64,000 bases of DNA from Halobellus rufus (GTDB lineage Archaea; Halobacteriota; Halobacteria; Halobacteriales; Haloferacaceae), in contig NZ_BBJO01000002.1 of assembly GCF_000739575.1 (NCBI RefSeq), positions 124,001 to 188,000 on the forward strand, given 5' to 3'. The notes under the pieces were generated by a model, which had not been told where the DNA came from, made no database searches, and was given only the letters and a program-made list of their open reading frames with translations. Shown in pieces: positions 10,286 to 18,809 of the stretch (position 1 is the first letter of the stretch; each line of letters opens with the position of its first letter). A program made the translations under genes and the position numbers.

Positions 10286-11710
10286 GTGTCACGGATCCGT
10301 CGCAGCGGCTCCGCGCTCGCCCGGACGCTGGAGGAGGCGGGCATCATCGAGGAGTCGCGACTGCGGCCGACGGTCGACCTGGCGTGGCCGCGGATCGTCA
10401 CCGGTCTGGCGATCATGTCGAAACAGACGGTCGATCTGGCGCTGGTCGGACTGGTGATCGGCCCGACTGCCGTGGCGGGACTGACCCTCGCGCGGGCGTT
10501 CTGGATGGTCGCGAAGTTCGCAGCCATCGGCCTCGCCGGCGGCACCGTCGCGCTCGTCTCACAGAACTACGGCGGCGGCGACACCGACCGCGCGGCCGCC
10601 GTGGTCCGGTTGAGCGTGATCCTCTCGGTCGCACTGGGGATCCCGATCGTCGCGCTGTTCGGTCTCGGCGCGGAGCCGCTCGTCGGCCTCGTCGGCGACG
10701 ACCCCGAGAGCATCGGCCACGGCGCGGTCTACCTCGCCGTCGTCGCGCCCGGCCTCTTCTTCGAGTTTCTCAACCTCATCGCCAGCCGCACCTACGCGGG
10801 CGTCGGCGACACGGTCACGCCGATGGCCGTGCGGGCCGGCGGCGGCATCGCCAACATCGCGCTGTCGGCGGCGTTCGTCCTCGGGCTCGGTATGGGCGTC
10901 GCGGGCGCGGCGCTCGGAACCGCGCTGGCGACGTTCCTCGTGACGGTCGTCTTCGCGTGGGGGATGACCGGTCGGAACTACGTCCGCGGCCGGGGCGCGA
11001 GTCCGGTCCCGCTCACCCGCTCGGGCCCGCTGTTCGACGCCGCCCTGCTCCGGCAGATCGCGCGCGTCTCCACCCCGCTCATCGCCCGCCGGGCCGCTCA
11101 AGGGCTGGTCGTGTTCCCGCTTCTCGCCATCGCGGCGACGTTCGGCCCCATCGCCGTCGCGGCCATCGGCGTCGGCCGTCAGGTCCGCGCGCTGCTCGAA
11201 AGCTTCTCGTGGGGCTTCTCCATCGCGGCGTCGACGCTCGTCGGGCAGAAACTCGGCGCGGGCGAGGAGGGCGAGGCGGCGGCCTACGGCTGGGGGATCG
11301 TCCGGCTCTCGGCGGTGGTGTACGTGTTCGCCGCCGCGGTGGTCGTCGTCTTCGCCGACCCCATCGCCGCGGTGTTCGTGAACGAGCCCGAACACCAGGC
11401 GCTCTCGGCGCGGTTCGTCCGGGTCGCGGCGGTCAGCGTCGTCGCGCTCGGCGTCGACGGGTCGATCACCGGCGCGCTCCGCGGCGCGGGCGACACGCAG
11501 GTCCCCTTCGTCGCCGCCTTGGCGGGCCTGTATCTCGCCGCGCTGCCGCTGGCGTGGCTCGGGACCGTCTTGCCGGTCCTCGGCGTCTCCGGCCTGTTGC
11601 TCGCGCTGTTGGCCGAGACCGCCGTCCCGATGGCGGTGAACCTCTGGCGGTTCCGCTCGGACCGCTGGAAGGCGGTCAGCCGGTCGTATCGGCCGACGCC
11701 GAGTGATTGA
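10286..11710 (+). CDS. MATE family efflux transporter (first copy)
   Basis: A 474-residue integral membrane protein of the multidrug and toxic compound extrusion family, a Na+ or H+ antiporter with about 12 membrane segments. Typical segments are VDLALVGLVIGPTAVAGLTL near the start and GALRGAGDTQVPFVAAL in the second half; the internal pseudo-repeat is visible. The GTG at 10286 is taken as the start because no suitable ATG precedes the conserved region. The substrate is unknown. Confidence 0.87.
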   Translation: MSRIRRSGSALARTLEEAGIIEESRLRPTVDLAWPRIVTGLAIMSKQTVDLALVGLVIGPTAVAGLTLARAFWMVAKFAAIGLAGGTVALVSQNYGGGDTDRAAAVVRLSVILSVALGIPIVALFGLGAEPLVGLVGDDPESIGHGAVYLAVVAPGLFFEFLNLIASRTYAGVGDTVTPMAVRAGGGIANIALSAAFVLGLGMGVAGAALGTALATFLVTVVFAWGMTGRNYVRGRGASPVPLTRSGPLFDAALLRQIARVSTPLIARRAAQGLVVFPLLAIAATFGPIAVAAIGVGRQVRALLESFSWGFSIAASTLVGQKLGAGEEGEAAAYGWGIVRLSAVVYVFAAAVVVVFADPIAAVFVNEPEHQALSARFVRVAAVSVVALGVDGSITGALRGAGDTQVPFVAALAGLYLAALPLAWLGTVLPVLGVSGLLLALLAETAVPMAVNLWRFRSDRWKAVSRSYRPTPSD

Positions 11711-11780
11711 CTTCCCTCGGTCGCCCGCCGACCGCGTCTGATTCCCACAGACCCTTATGTCGAGGCGTCGCAGAGACGGT

Positions 11781-12065
11781 ATGGTCGAAACCGAGACCTA
11801 CACCATCGAAGCGCCGAACGGCGACACCGAAGAGATCGAACTGCCGGCGGGCCTCGTCGACGTCTTCACGGAGCAGGGCGAGTCCCCGACGACGGTCGTC
11901 GGCGACCTCCTGATCCAGTCGTTCGCCCAGCAGGCGCACGGCGTCGTCCACCACAGCCAAGGGGAGACGCCCGCGGACCTGGAGGCGCTCAACGAGAAGA
12001 TGGAGGAGCTCTTCGAGGACCGATTCGGCGTCTCGCTCGACGAAGCGATGGGCCACAGTCACTGA
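11781..12065 (+). CDS. Conserved haloarchaeal acidic protein
   Basis: A 94-residue protein, MVETETYTIEAPNGDTEEIE, with an acidic N-terminal strand region and a C-terminal helical region ending in a His-containing tail (MGHSH). Homologues recalled from other haloarchaea are similar in size (possibly DUF7545; I am not sure of the number). Function unknown. It converges on the ZIP transporter gene. Confidence 0.65.
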   Translation: MVETETYTIEAPNGDTEEIELPAGLVDVFTEQGESPTTVVGDLLIQSFAQQAHGVVHHSQGETPADLEALNEKMEELFEDRFGVSLDEAMGHSH

Positions 12066-12100
12066 GACCGTCGGTCTAATCGAACGCGTCGGCGTTCACG

Positions 12101-12946
12101 TCAGATGAACGCAAGCGGAACCATCACCGCGATGCCGGCGACGAGTCCGCCGATCAGCTCCCGGCGGCCCTCGCCCGGCAGCGACTTTCCGACCTCGCGG
12201 GCCTCCGGGATGAACTCCGTCAGGACGAGATAGATCATCGCGCCGGCGGCGAAGCCGAAGCCGGCGGGCAGAAACTCCCGAGCGACGCGGACGAAGTAGA
12301 AGGCGATCACCGCGCCGATCGGCTGCGGGAGGCTCGAGAAGACCGACCACCAGACGAGTTTCCAGTTGGGCACCCCCATCGATCGCAGCGGGATCGAGAT
12401 GGCGACGCCCTCGGGGACGTTGTGAATCGAGATCGCGACCGTCATGAAGATCGCTAGGAGGGGGACGACGAACCCGAAGATCTGGGTGCCGCCCTCGATC
12501 CCGAGGTCCGCGAACGAGACGCCGACAGCGACGCCCTCCGGAAAGGAGTGCACCGTCAGCACGCCGAGGATCAACACCAGTTTCTTGAAGTCCGCCTCGG
12601 CGTACTGCTGCGGGTCGACCTCCGCGGCCTCGATGACGTCGTGGGCGACGTACACGAGGGCGACGCCGGCCGCGAGTCCGAGTCCGAGCAACAGCAACTG
12701 CCGCTGCGGAACGGGGTCGAGAGCGACGCCGCCCAACGAGACGTGGACGTACTCGCCGAGGGCCTCCAGGACGAGGCCGAACACCGACGCCGAAAGCATA
12801 ATTCCCGAGGCGATCCCCCACAGCGCGACGTTCCATCGGTCGCTGATCTCCGAGACGAAGAAGAAGGGAAGCGCCCCCAGCCCCGTCGCGAACGCGGTAA
12901 TCAGTCCCGCGAGGAAGACGAACCCGAGCGACCACAACTCGACCAT
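12101..12946 (-). CDS. ZIP family divalent metal transporter
   Basis: A 281-residue membrane protein of the ZIP family, which imports Zn2+ or other divalent metals into the cytoplasm. The metal-site motifs are HSFPEG (TM4) and HNVPEG (TM5), with a third EFIPEA near the C-terminus; about eight membrane segments are present. A TATA-like GTTTATC on this strand (about 12968-12979) gives a near-leaderless mRNA, and an operator-like motif lies upstream of it (12995-13011), which suggests metal control. Confidence 0.88.
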   Translation of the reverse strand: MVELWSLGFVFLAGLITAFATGLGALPFFFVSEISDRWNVALWGIASGIMLSASVFGLVLEALGEYVHVSLGGVALDPVPQRQLLLLGLGLAAGVALVYVAHDVIEAAEVDPQQYAEADFKKLVLILGVLTVHSFPEGVAVGVSFADLGIEGGTQIFGFVVPLLAIFMTVAISIHNVPEGVAISIPLRSMGVPNWKLVWWSVFSSLPQPIGAVIAFYFVRVAREFLPAGFGFAAGAMIYLVLTEFIPEAREVGKSLPGEGRRELIGGLVAGIAVMVPLAFI

Positions 12947-12980
12947 ACCGGCGGTTGGCGTCGGACGGAGATAAACATTT

Positions 12981-13069
12981 CACATTTCTGATTATTTTGG
13001 CGGGCCTAAAACAGCCTCCCGCCGCCACCGAGCTGATTGCAACGACGAAAAATAGTCATATTTCTGATT
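12981..13069 (+). repeat. Pair of 13-base direct repeats in the zip/ybaK intergenic region
   Basis: CACATTTCTGATT (12981-12993) and CATATTTCTGATT (13057-13069) differ by one base and are 76 bases apart, inside an AT-rich gap between divergent genes. They may be binding sites for a regulator; no function is known. Confidence 0.45.
12995..13011 (-). promoter_or_regulatory. Operator-like inverted repeat upstream of the ZIP gene
   Basis: On the minus strand the sequence is TTTTAGGCCCGCCAAAA, an imperfect inverted repeat about 20 bases upstream of the ZIP TATA-like box. The same 17-mer with two changes occurs at 62553-62569. The shape recalls DtxR/IdeR-type sites, but the regulator is not known. 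Confidence 0.5.
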
Positions 13070-13154
13070 GTACTGGTCAGCAAACGCAGTTCCACCGGGC
13101 GGCGGCGATCACCCGTGTCGAAGCGCTCTTGGGGCGGCAGTCTGAGTGAGTCGT

Positions 13155-13618
13155 ATGCACCGCAGAGCCGCGGAGTTCGTCGAGCGAGCGCGGGAGCGCT
13201 ACGACCTCGAACCGACAGTCGAAGAGTTCCCGGAGGGACGAAGACGGCCGCCGACGCCGCCGACGCCGTCGGGTGTGACGTGGGGCAGATCGCGAGCAGC
13301 CTCGTCTTTGACGCCGACGGCGACCTCGTCGTCGTCGTGGCCAGCGGCGCGAACCACGTCGACGAGGATCGACTGGCGGCCCACCTCGGCGTCGACGACG
13401 TCGGGATGGCCGACCCCGACGCGATCAGCGACGTCGTCGGCTGGAGCATCGGCGGCGTCCCGCCGATCTGTCACGACTCCGAGATGCCGACGCTCCTCGA
13501 CGAGTCGCTCCTGGCGTACGACACCGTCTGGGCGGCCGCCGGAACGCCCTCCGCCGTGTTCCCGATCGACCCCGACGACCTCCGGCGACTCGCCGAGGCG
13601 ACGCCCGTCGACGTCTGA
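13155..13618 (+). CDS. YbaK/aminoacyl-tRNA deacylase domain protein, apparent 1-base deletion near 13236
   Basis: YbaK/ProX proteins hydrolyse mischarged aminoacyl-tRNAs. The start MHRRAAEFVERARERYDLEP reads in one frame to EEFPEG. The rest, TKTAADAADAVGCDVGQIAS through GWSIGGVPPICHD, is in another frame. Adding one G to the run at 13235-13237 gives EEFPEGTKTAADA and a 154-residue protein of normal family size. The conserved YbaK features (VGCDVGQIASSL, GGVPP) are intact, so a sequencing deletion is the simplest explanation. Confidence 0.82.
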
Positions 13619-13685
13619 CTCCGCCCGTTCTCGACATCGTACACTCGCCGATAGGATTTCGTGTCGGGCGCACCTATCCCAGCGT

Positions 13686-14000
13686 ATGCCGACAGAGTCC
13701 GCGGTCGACGACGACGCCGACGATCCGGATCGAGACCGCGAGCGGGTCTGGCTCGTCGAACGGACCTACTCCGACGACGAGCAGAACATCGTCATCCTCG
13801 TATACGCCACCCCCGACGGGTCGCGGTACCTCCGCAAGGAGCGCGCGCTGACGAGTTTCGACGACGCGCGAGACACCACGGCGGCCGTGCTCGCCCGCGA
13901 ATCGAGTCTCGGCGACGTCGACGACCCCGACGTCCGCGAGCGCTACGCCGCGGAGGCCGAACGGACGCGCGAGCAGTACGATCCCGAGGACCTGATCTGA
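13686..14000 (+). CDS. Conserved haloarchaeal protein
   Basis: A 104-residue, strongly acidic protein (MPTESAVDDDADDPDRDRER) with a central strand-rich stretch VWLVERTYSDDEQNIVILVY and a helical C-terminus. No catalytic motif is recognised. Function unknown; it sits 67 bases after the YbaK-type gene. Confidence 0.6.
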   Translation: MPTESAVDDDADDPDRDRERVWLVERTYSDDEQNIVILVYATPDGSRYLRKERALTSFDDARDTTAAVLARESSLGDVDDPDVRERYAAEAERTREQYDPEDLI

Positions 14001-14026
14001 GGGCGGCGGGGATCCGAACGATCGAA

Positions 14027-14042
14027 TACTCGAAACCGAGTA
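14027..14042 (+). promoter_or_regulatory. Perfect inverted repeat upstream of the acetate-CoA ligase gene
   Basis: TACTCGAAACCGAGTA is a perfect 6-base inverted repeat with a 4-base spacer. It lies about 12 bases upstream of the TATA-like ATTTAAAC (about 14055-14062), which is itself about 28 bases before the ATG at 14087. The position fits an activator or repressor site. Confidence 0.5.
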
Positions 14043-14086
14043 AGAAATACCCGAATTTAAACCCCGTCCGGGAGTAGTTCAGACCA

Positions 14087-16180
14087 ATGGGAGAGTTATC
14101 CGCGTTGTTCGCGCCCGAGCGCATCGCCGTGGTCGGTGCCACCGAGCGCGAGGGCTCGGTCGGGCGAGCGATCATGCAGAACCTCCTCGACGCGTTCGAG
14201 GGGGACGTCGTCCCAGTCAACCCCGGCAAGGCTTCGGTGTTCGGCATCACGGCTGTCGACGGCGTCGGCGAGGCGGACGCCGACGTCGCCGTGGTGGTCG
14301 TGCCGCCGGAGATCGCCGTCGACGTCGTCCGCGAGGCCGGCGAGGCCGGCATCGAGGGCGTGGTGGTCATCACCGCCGGGTTCGGCGAGACGGGCAGCGA
14401 GGGCGCGACCCGAGAGGCGGAACTGATCGAGGTCGCCGAGGCGTACGACATCGACCTCGTCGGCCCGAACAGCCTCGGGATTATGTCGACGCCCGTCGGG
14501 ATGAACGCCACGTTCGGCCCCGAGAACGCGCTGTCCGGTCGGATGTCGTTCATGAGCCAGTCGGGCGCGTTCATCACGGCCGTCCTCGACTGGGCGAACG
14601 CCGAGGGAATCGGGTTCAAAGACGTCGTCTCGCTGGGAAACAAGGCCGTCCTCGACGAATCCGATTTCGTCCGGGAGTGGGGCGACGACGAGGACACAGA
14701 CGTCATCATCGGCTACCTCGAAGGCATCGACGACGGGCAGGAGTTCATCGAGACGGCCCGCGAGGTCACTCAGGAGACGCCGATCGTCCTCGTGAAGTCC
14801 GGCCGCACCGACGCCGGCGCGCAGGCCGCCTCCAGCCACACGGGGACGATCGCCGGCTCCGACGAGGCCTACGAGGCCGGCCTCGAACAGGCTGGCGTCA
14901 TCCGCGCCGAGTCCGTCCAAGAGCTGTTCGACGCCGCGCGCGTGCTGGAGAACCAGCCCCTGCCGGAGACCGACGACGTCGCCGTCGTCACCAACGCCGG
15001 CGGCCCGGGGGTGATGAGCACCGACGCTATCGGCGACTCCCGGCTCTCGATGGCGTCGTTCACCGACGAGACGCTCGACGCCTTCTCGGAGGCGCTGCCC
15101 GCGGAGGGGAACATCTACAACCCCGTCGACGTCGTCGGCGACGCCGACAACGAGCGCTTCAGGGACGCCGTCGACGTCGCGCTCGGCGACGACAACGTCG
15201 GCAGCGTGATCGTCCTCTCGTGCCCGACGGCGGTTCTCGATTACGGGCAGTTGGCGGCCGACACCGTCGAACTGCAGGAGAAACACCGGAAGCCCGTCGC
15301 CGCCTGTTTCATGGGTGGCGACCGGGTCGAACCGGCCGCGGAGATCCTCTCGGACGCCGGCATCCCGAACTACTTCGACCCCGCGCGGGCGGTGTTCGGA
15401 CTCGACGCGCTCTCGCGGTTCCGCGACATCACCGAGCGGGAGTACGAGTCGCCGACGACGTTCGACGTCGACCGCGAGCGCGTCCGCGAGATCCTCTCGT
15501 CGGTCGAGGGGCGCGCCGACAACCGTCTCGGCGTCGAGGCGATGGGACTGCTCGACGCCTACGGCATCCCGACGCCGGACGGCGAGATCGTCGACTCCCC
15601 GTCGGAGGCGCGGACCGTCGCCGAGGGCATCGACGGCGACGTCGTGATGAAGATCGTCAGCCCGGACATCCTGCACAAGTCCGACATCGGCGGCGTGAAA
15701 GTCGGCGTCGCCGACGCGGACGTCGAAGACGCCTACGAGGACCTCGTCTCTCGCGCCCGCAACTACCAGCCCGACGCGACGATCATCGGCGTGCAGGTAC
15801 AGGAGATGGTCGACCTCGACAGCGGCGTCGAGACGATCGTCGGGATGAACCGCGACCCGCAGTTCGGTCCGCTCTTGCTCTTCGGTCTCGGCGGCATCTT
15901 CGTCGAGACGCTCGAAGACACGACGTTCCGCGTCGCGCCGGTCTCGGAGTCGGAGGCGGAGGCGATGACCCGCGAGATCGACGCCGCGCCGCTGCTGCGC
16001 GGCGCGCGCGGTCGCGACCCCGCCGACGTGGCCGGCGTCGTCGAGACGATACAGCGCCTCTCACAGCTCGTGACCGACTTCCCGTCGATCCTCGAATTAG
16101 ACATCAACCCCCTCGTCGCCACCCCCGACGGCGTCGAAGCCGTCGACGTGCGACTCACCGTCGACCCCGACGAACGCTAA
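14087..16180 (+). CDS. acd: Acetate--CoA ligase (ADP-forming), fused alpha-beta
   Basis: Converts acyl-CoA + ADP + Pi to the acid + CoA + ATP, conserving energy from acetyl-CoA as haloarchaea do. The 697-residue protein has a CoA-binding domain (about 1-135), succinyl-CoA-ligase-like domains with the phosphorylated histidine in SSHTGTIAG (His251), and a C-terminal ATP-grasp domain (about 475-697, containing SPDILHKSDIGGVKVGV). This is the single-chain fusion of the alpha and beta subunits. It is followed after 12 bases by a phosphotransacetylase-family gene. Confidence 0.92.
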   Translation: MGELSALFAPERIAVVGATEREGSVGRAIMQNLLDAFEGDVVPVNPGKASVFGITAVDGVGEADADVAVVVVPPEIAVDVVREAGEAGIEGVVVITAGFGETGSEGATREAELIEVAEAYDIDLVGPNSLGIMSTPVGMNATFGPENALSGRMSFMSQSGAFITAVLDWANAEGIGFKDVVSLGNKAVLDESDFVREWGDDEDTDVIIGYLEGIDDGQEFIETAREVTQETPIVLVKSGRTDAGAQAASSHTGTIAGSDEAYEAGLEQAGVIRAESVQELFDAARVLENQPLPETDDVAVVTNAGGPGVMSTDAIGDSRLSMASFTDETLDAFSEALPAEGNIYNPVDVVGDADNERFRDAVDVALGDDNVGSVIVLSCPTAVLDYGQLAADTVELQEKHRKPVAACFMGGDRVEPAAEILSDAGIPNYFDPARAVFGLDALSRFRDITEREYESPTTFDVDRERVREILSSVEGRADNRLGVEAMGLLDAYGIPTPDGEIVDSPSEARTVAEGIDGDVVMKIVSPDILHKSDIGGVKVGVADADVEDAYEDLVSRARNYQPDATIIGVQVQEMVDLDSGVETIVGMNRDPQFGPLLLFGLGGIFVETLEDTTFRVAPVSESEAEAMTREIDAAPLLRGARGRDPADVAGVVETIQRLSQLVTDFPSILELDINPLVATPDGVEAVDVRLTVDPDER

Positions 16181-16192
16181 GGAGCCCCACCA

Positions 16193-17329
16193 ATGCACAA
16201 CACCCTACTCGTGACCTCGATCGAAGACAGCACCGGAAAAACGGCAGTGACGCTCGCGCTCGGGCGGCTTGCGCAGGAACGCGGCCGCCGCGTTGGATAT
16301 ATGAAGCCGAAGGGCACGCGACTTCAGTCGAACGTCGGGAAGACGCTCGACGAGGACCCGATGCTCGCCCGCGAACTGCTCGGTCTGGACAGCGAGATGC
16401 ACCAGATGGAGCCGATCGTGTACTCGCCGACGTTCGTCGAGGGCGTCCTGCGCGGCCGGGAGAACCCCGACGATCTCGGGGAGATCGTCGAGGAGCACTT
16501 CGCGGAACTGGCCGCCGAGACCGACCTGATGCTCGTCGAGGGCGGCGGTTCCTGGACCACCGGCGGCATCGTCGACCTGACCGACGCCGACCTCGCCGAG
16601 CGCCTCGACGCCGGCGTGCTCCTCGTGGCGAACTACGAGCGCGCGAACGACCTCGACGACGTCGTCGCGGCCGCCGACGCCTTCGGCGACCGACTCGCGG
16701 GCGTCCTGTTCAACGGCGTGAGCGACGCCGCCTTCGACGAACTCGAGGGCGAGGCCGTCCCCTTCCTCGAAGATCGGGGCGTCCCGGTCCTCGGCGTCGT
16801 CCCCCGAGAGCGCGAACTCGCGGGCGTCCACGTCGACGACCTCGCCGCGGAGTTGGGCGCGGAGTTCGTCACCGAGGGCGACGCCGACGGCTACGTCGAG
16901 CGCTTCCTCGTCGGCGCGATGGGCGGGGACGCCGCGCTCCGGTACTTCCGCCGGACGAAGAACGCCGCGGTCATCACCGGCGGCGACCGCTCGGAGATCA
17001 TCGCCGCCGCGCTGGAGGCCCCGGGCGTCAACGCCGTCATCCTCACCGGGGGCCACCGACCGACCGGCGCGGTCCTCGGGAAGGCGAAGAAGCGCGGCGT
17101 CCCGATCCTGCTCGCGACCGGCGACACGCTCTCGGTCGTCGACCGCGCCGAGGCGATCGTCAACACGGGCCGCGCGCGCGACGAGGAGACGATCTCGCGG
17201 ATGCAGCGCCTCCTGCACGACCACGCCGACGTCGACGCGATCATCGGCGGGGACGCACCGATCGACCCCGAGACCGACGACAGCGACGGCGACAGCGAGG
17301 GCACTGACGACGGTCGAAGTGACTCGTGA
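16193..17329 (+). CDS. Phosphotransacetylase-family protein (BioD-like P-loop plus DRTGG domain)
   Basis: A 378-residue protein. The N-terminal part is a BioD-like P-loop NTPase (TSIEDSTGKTAVTLALG, then VEGGGSWTTGG). A DRTGG-type domain follows at about 215-330 (KNAAVITGGDRSEI, ILTGGHRPTG). This is the regulatory half of some phosphotransacetylases without the catalytic PTA domain. Immediate co-transcription with the ADP-forming acetate-CoA ligase suggests a role sensing or steering acyl-CoA flux. The acidic serine-rich C-tail looks disordered. Confidence 0.78.
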   Translation: MHNTLLVTSIEDSTGKTAVTLALGRLAQERGRRVGYMKPKGTRLQSNVGKTLDEDPMLARELLGLDSEMHQMEPIVYSPTFVEGVLRGRENPDDLGEIVEEHFAELAAETDLMLVEGGGSWTTGGIVDLTDADLAERLDAGVLLVANYERANDLDDVVAAADAFGDRLAGVLFNGVSDAAFDELEGEAVPFLEDRGVPVLGVVPRERELAGVHVDDLAAELGAEFVTEGDADGYVERFLVGAMGGDAALRYFRRTKNAAVITGGDRSEIIAAALEAPGVNAVILTGGHRPTGAVLGKAKKRGVPILLATGDTLSVVDRAEAIVNTGRARDEETISRMQRLLHDHADVDAIIGGDAPIDPETDDSDGDSEGTDDGRSDS

Positions 17330-17445
17330 GCGGTCGGAGGCCGCGGGGATTCCGTCGTCTCGGAGCCGCCAATTTGGCCGGGAATCCGTCCGCAGCGTGG
17401 GTGTAACCAGCCATTAACTATTACCACATACTCCGAGGTGAGCGT

Positions 17446-17622
17446 ATGGATTTCGACTGGCCAACATACTTCGAGTGCGCGGCGTGCGGTGCCGAGTTCC
17501 CCGCGGACGCGGTCCGGTACGACGACCTCGGATACCCCGAGTGTCCGGAGTGTGCAGCGCGAACCGGCCCGCTCGCCAGTCTCGACGCGATGGACGGCGT
17601 CGAGCCCGAGATCGCCGACTGA
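17446..17622 (+). CDS. Tiny double-CxxC zinc-ribbon protein
   Basis: A 58-residue protein, MDFDWPTYFECAACGAEFPA, with two knuckles (CAAC and CPEC) 20-odd residues apart that form one zinc ribbon. It starts at ATG 17446 and stops at TGA 17620-17622. Small zinc-finger proteins of this kind are typical of haloarchaea. Function unknown. Confidence 0.62.
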   Translation: MDFDWPTYFECAACGAEFPADAVRYDDLGYPECPECAARTGPLASLDAMDGVEPEIAD

Positions 17623-17683
17623 ACGCGTCGCCGCGCGGCCGCCGAGCCGGAAGATACAGGCGGCCGACAGACGAGAAAGCGGT

Positions 17684-17911
17684 ATGGAGTGGTCACGGAG
17701 CGAAGACGGCGAGGCGTTCGTCGAGTGGACGCGTGAGGACGGCTACGCCACGATTCGCCGTCGACAGCGTGCCGACGGCGGGTGGGTCGTCCACTACGAC
17801 CGACTGTATCAGGCCCCCGAGGGGAGCGGCTACCGGCGCGAGCGGGTCGCAGACCTCGAGGCGGCCGATGAACTGGTCGAGGCGTGGCAAACGTCGGACC
17901 CGATCGAGTGA
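17684..17911 (+). CDS. Small conserved haloarchaeal protein (DUF7543-like)
   Basis: A 75-residue protein, MEWSRSEDGEAFVEWTREDG, with an all-beta look and the conserved-looking WVVHYDRLYQAPEG segment (about 34-47). It recalls a haloarchaeal family I believe is DUF7543. Function unknown. It converges on the CBS/ParB-like gene. Confidence 0.6.
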   Translation: MEWSRSEDGEAFVEWTREDGYATIRRRQRADGGWVVHYDRLYQAPEGSGYRRERVADLEAADELVEAWQTSDPIE

Positions 17912-17981
17912 GACAGAACGCTGGCTCTCAGAAACAGGTTCGGCGCGTCGCGGTCGACTCGCTAGGCCAACTGCGACCGGC

Positions 17982-18770
17982 TCACTTCTCCTGGAGCCGA
18001 CGCGTCGTCTCGATCAGTGGATGGCGACCGTAGTCGGCGATCTCGATGTCTTCGATCGTCCTGAGTCCCTCCTCGTCGGCGGTGCGTTGCATTCCCAGAT
18101 CCACGCGCTCTTCTAACACGATCACCGAGGCGTCCATCTCCTCGATCCCGAGCTGGTGGGCGGCCATCACCCGGTGGTGACCGTCCGCGAGGAGCAGTTC
18201 CCCGGCGTTGTCGATGACGACGAGGGGTTCGGCGAGTCCGCGTTCGAGTTCGTACTTGCGACCTTCGAGTTCGTCGGCGTAGACGCGCCCCTGCGTCGGC
18301 GTGAGGTCCGATAGCTCGACGACGCGGGGCTCTTGATGCAGGCGGATCTCGTGGATCTGTTCGAGCGTCCGCATCAGTTTGCCGACCTTCTCGGGGGTCG
18401 CCCGCTCGATCTGTGAGCGGACGACGTCCGTGTTGGAGATGATCCCGACGAGGTTGTCGGCGTCGTCGACGACCGGGAGCTTCTGGATGCCCGATCGGAG
18501 GATGACCCGGGCGGCATCGATCACGTCCATCTCCGGGTGGGCGACGATGATGTTCTCCGCCATCACGGTGAAGATCGGGGCGTCGTCGTCGACTAAGAGA
18601 AGATCGCTGGCAGAGACGAACCCCTCGACTTTCCGTCCCTCCGAGACCGGAAACCCGTTGTGTCCCTCGCTCTCTTTGATCCGCCGCGCGACGTCGGAGA
18701 CGGTGTCCGTCGGTGCGACCGTCTGTACCTCCCGCGTCATATACTCCTTTACTTTCGGTCGCCCACTCAT
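17982..18770 (-). CDS. CBS-domain protein with ParB/sulfiredoxin-like domain
   Basis: A 262-residue protein. A CBS pair (about 8-130: VKEYMTREVQTVAPTDTV, then MAENIIVAHPEMDVIDAARV) is expected to bind an adenine nucleotide. The ParB/Srx-like domain that follows has the hallmark LLADGHHRVMAAHQLG (about 195-210); such domains can bind CTP or ATP. It starts at ATG 18770, 39 bases after the DHH phosphoesterase stop on the same strand, so the two are probably co-transcribed. Function unknown. Confidence 0.75.
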   Translation of the reverse strand: MSGRPKVKEYMTREVQTVAPTDTVSDVARRIKESEGHNGFPVSEGRKVEGFVSASDLLLVDDDAPIFTVMAENIIVAHPEMDVIDAARVILRSGIQKLPVVDDADNLVGIISNTDVVRSQIERATPEKVGKLMRTLEQIHEIRLHQEPRVVELSDLTPTQGRVYADELEGRKYELERGLAEPLVVIDNAGELLLADGHHRVMAAHQLGIEEMDASVIVLEERVDLGMQRTADEEGLRTIEDIEIADYGRHPLIETTRRLQEK

Positions 18771-18809
18771 CGTCTCCGCTACGCGGCGCGAACGCAAAAA
18801 CGTGCGGCA

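Noticed and set aside
14677..17307. An 876-codon open frame overlapping the acd and phosphotransacetylase-like genes
   Set aside because: Arginine- and proline-rich shadow frame of GC-rich DNA; the two recognised proteins lie in other frames.
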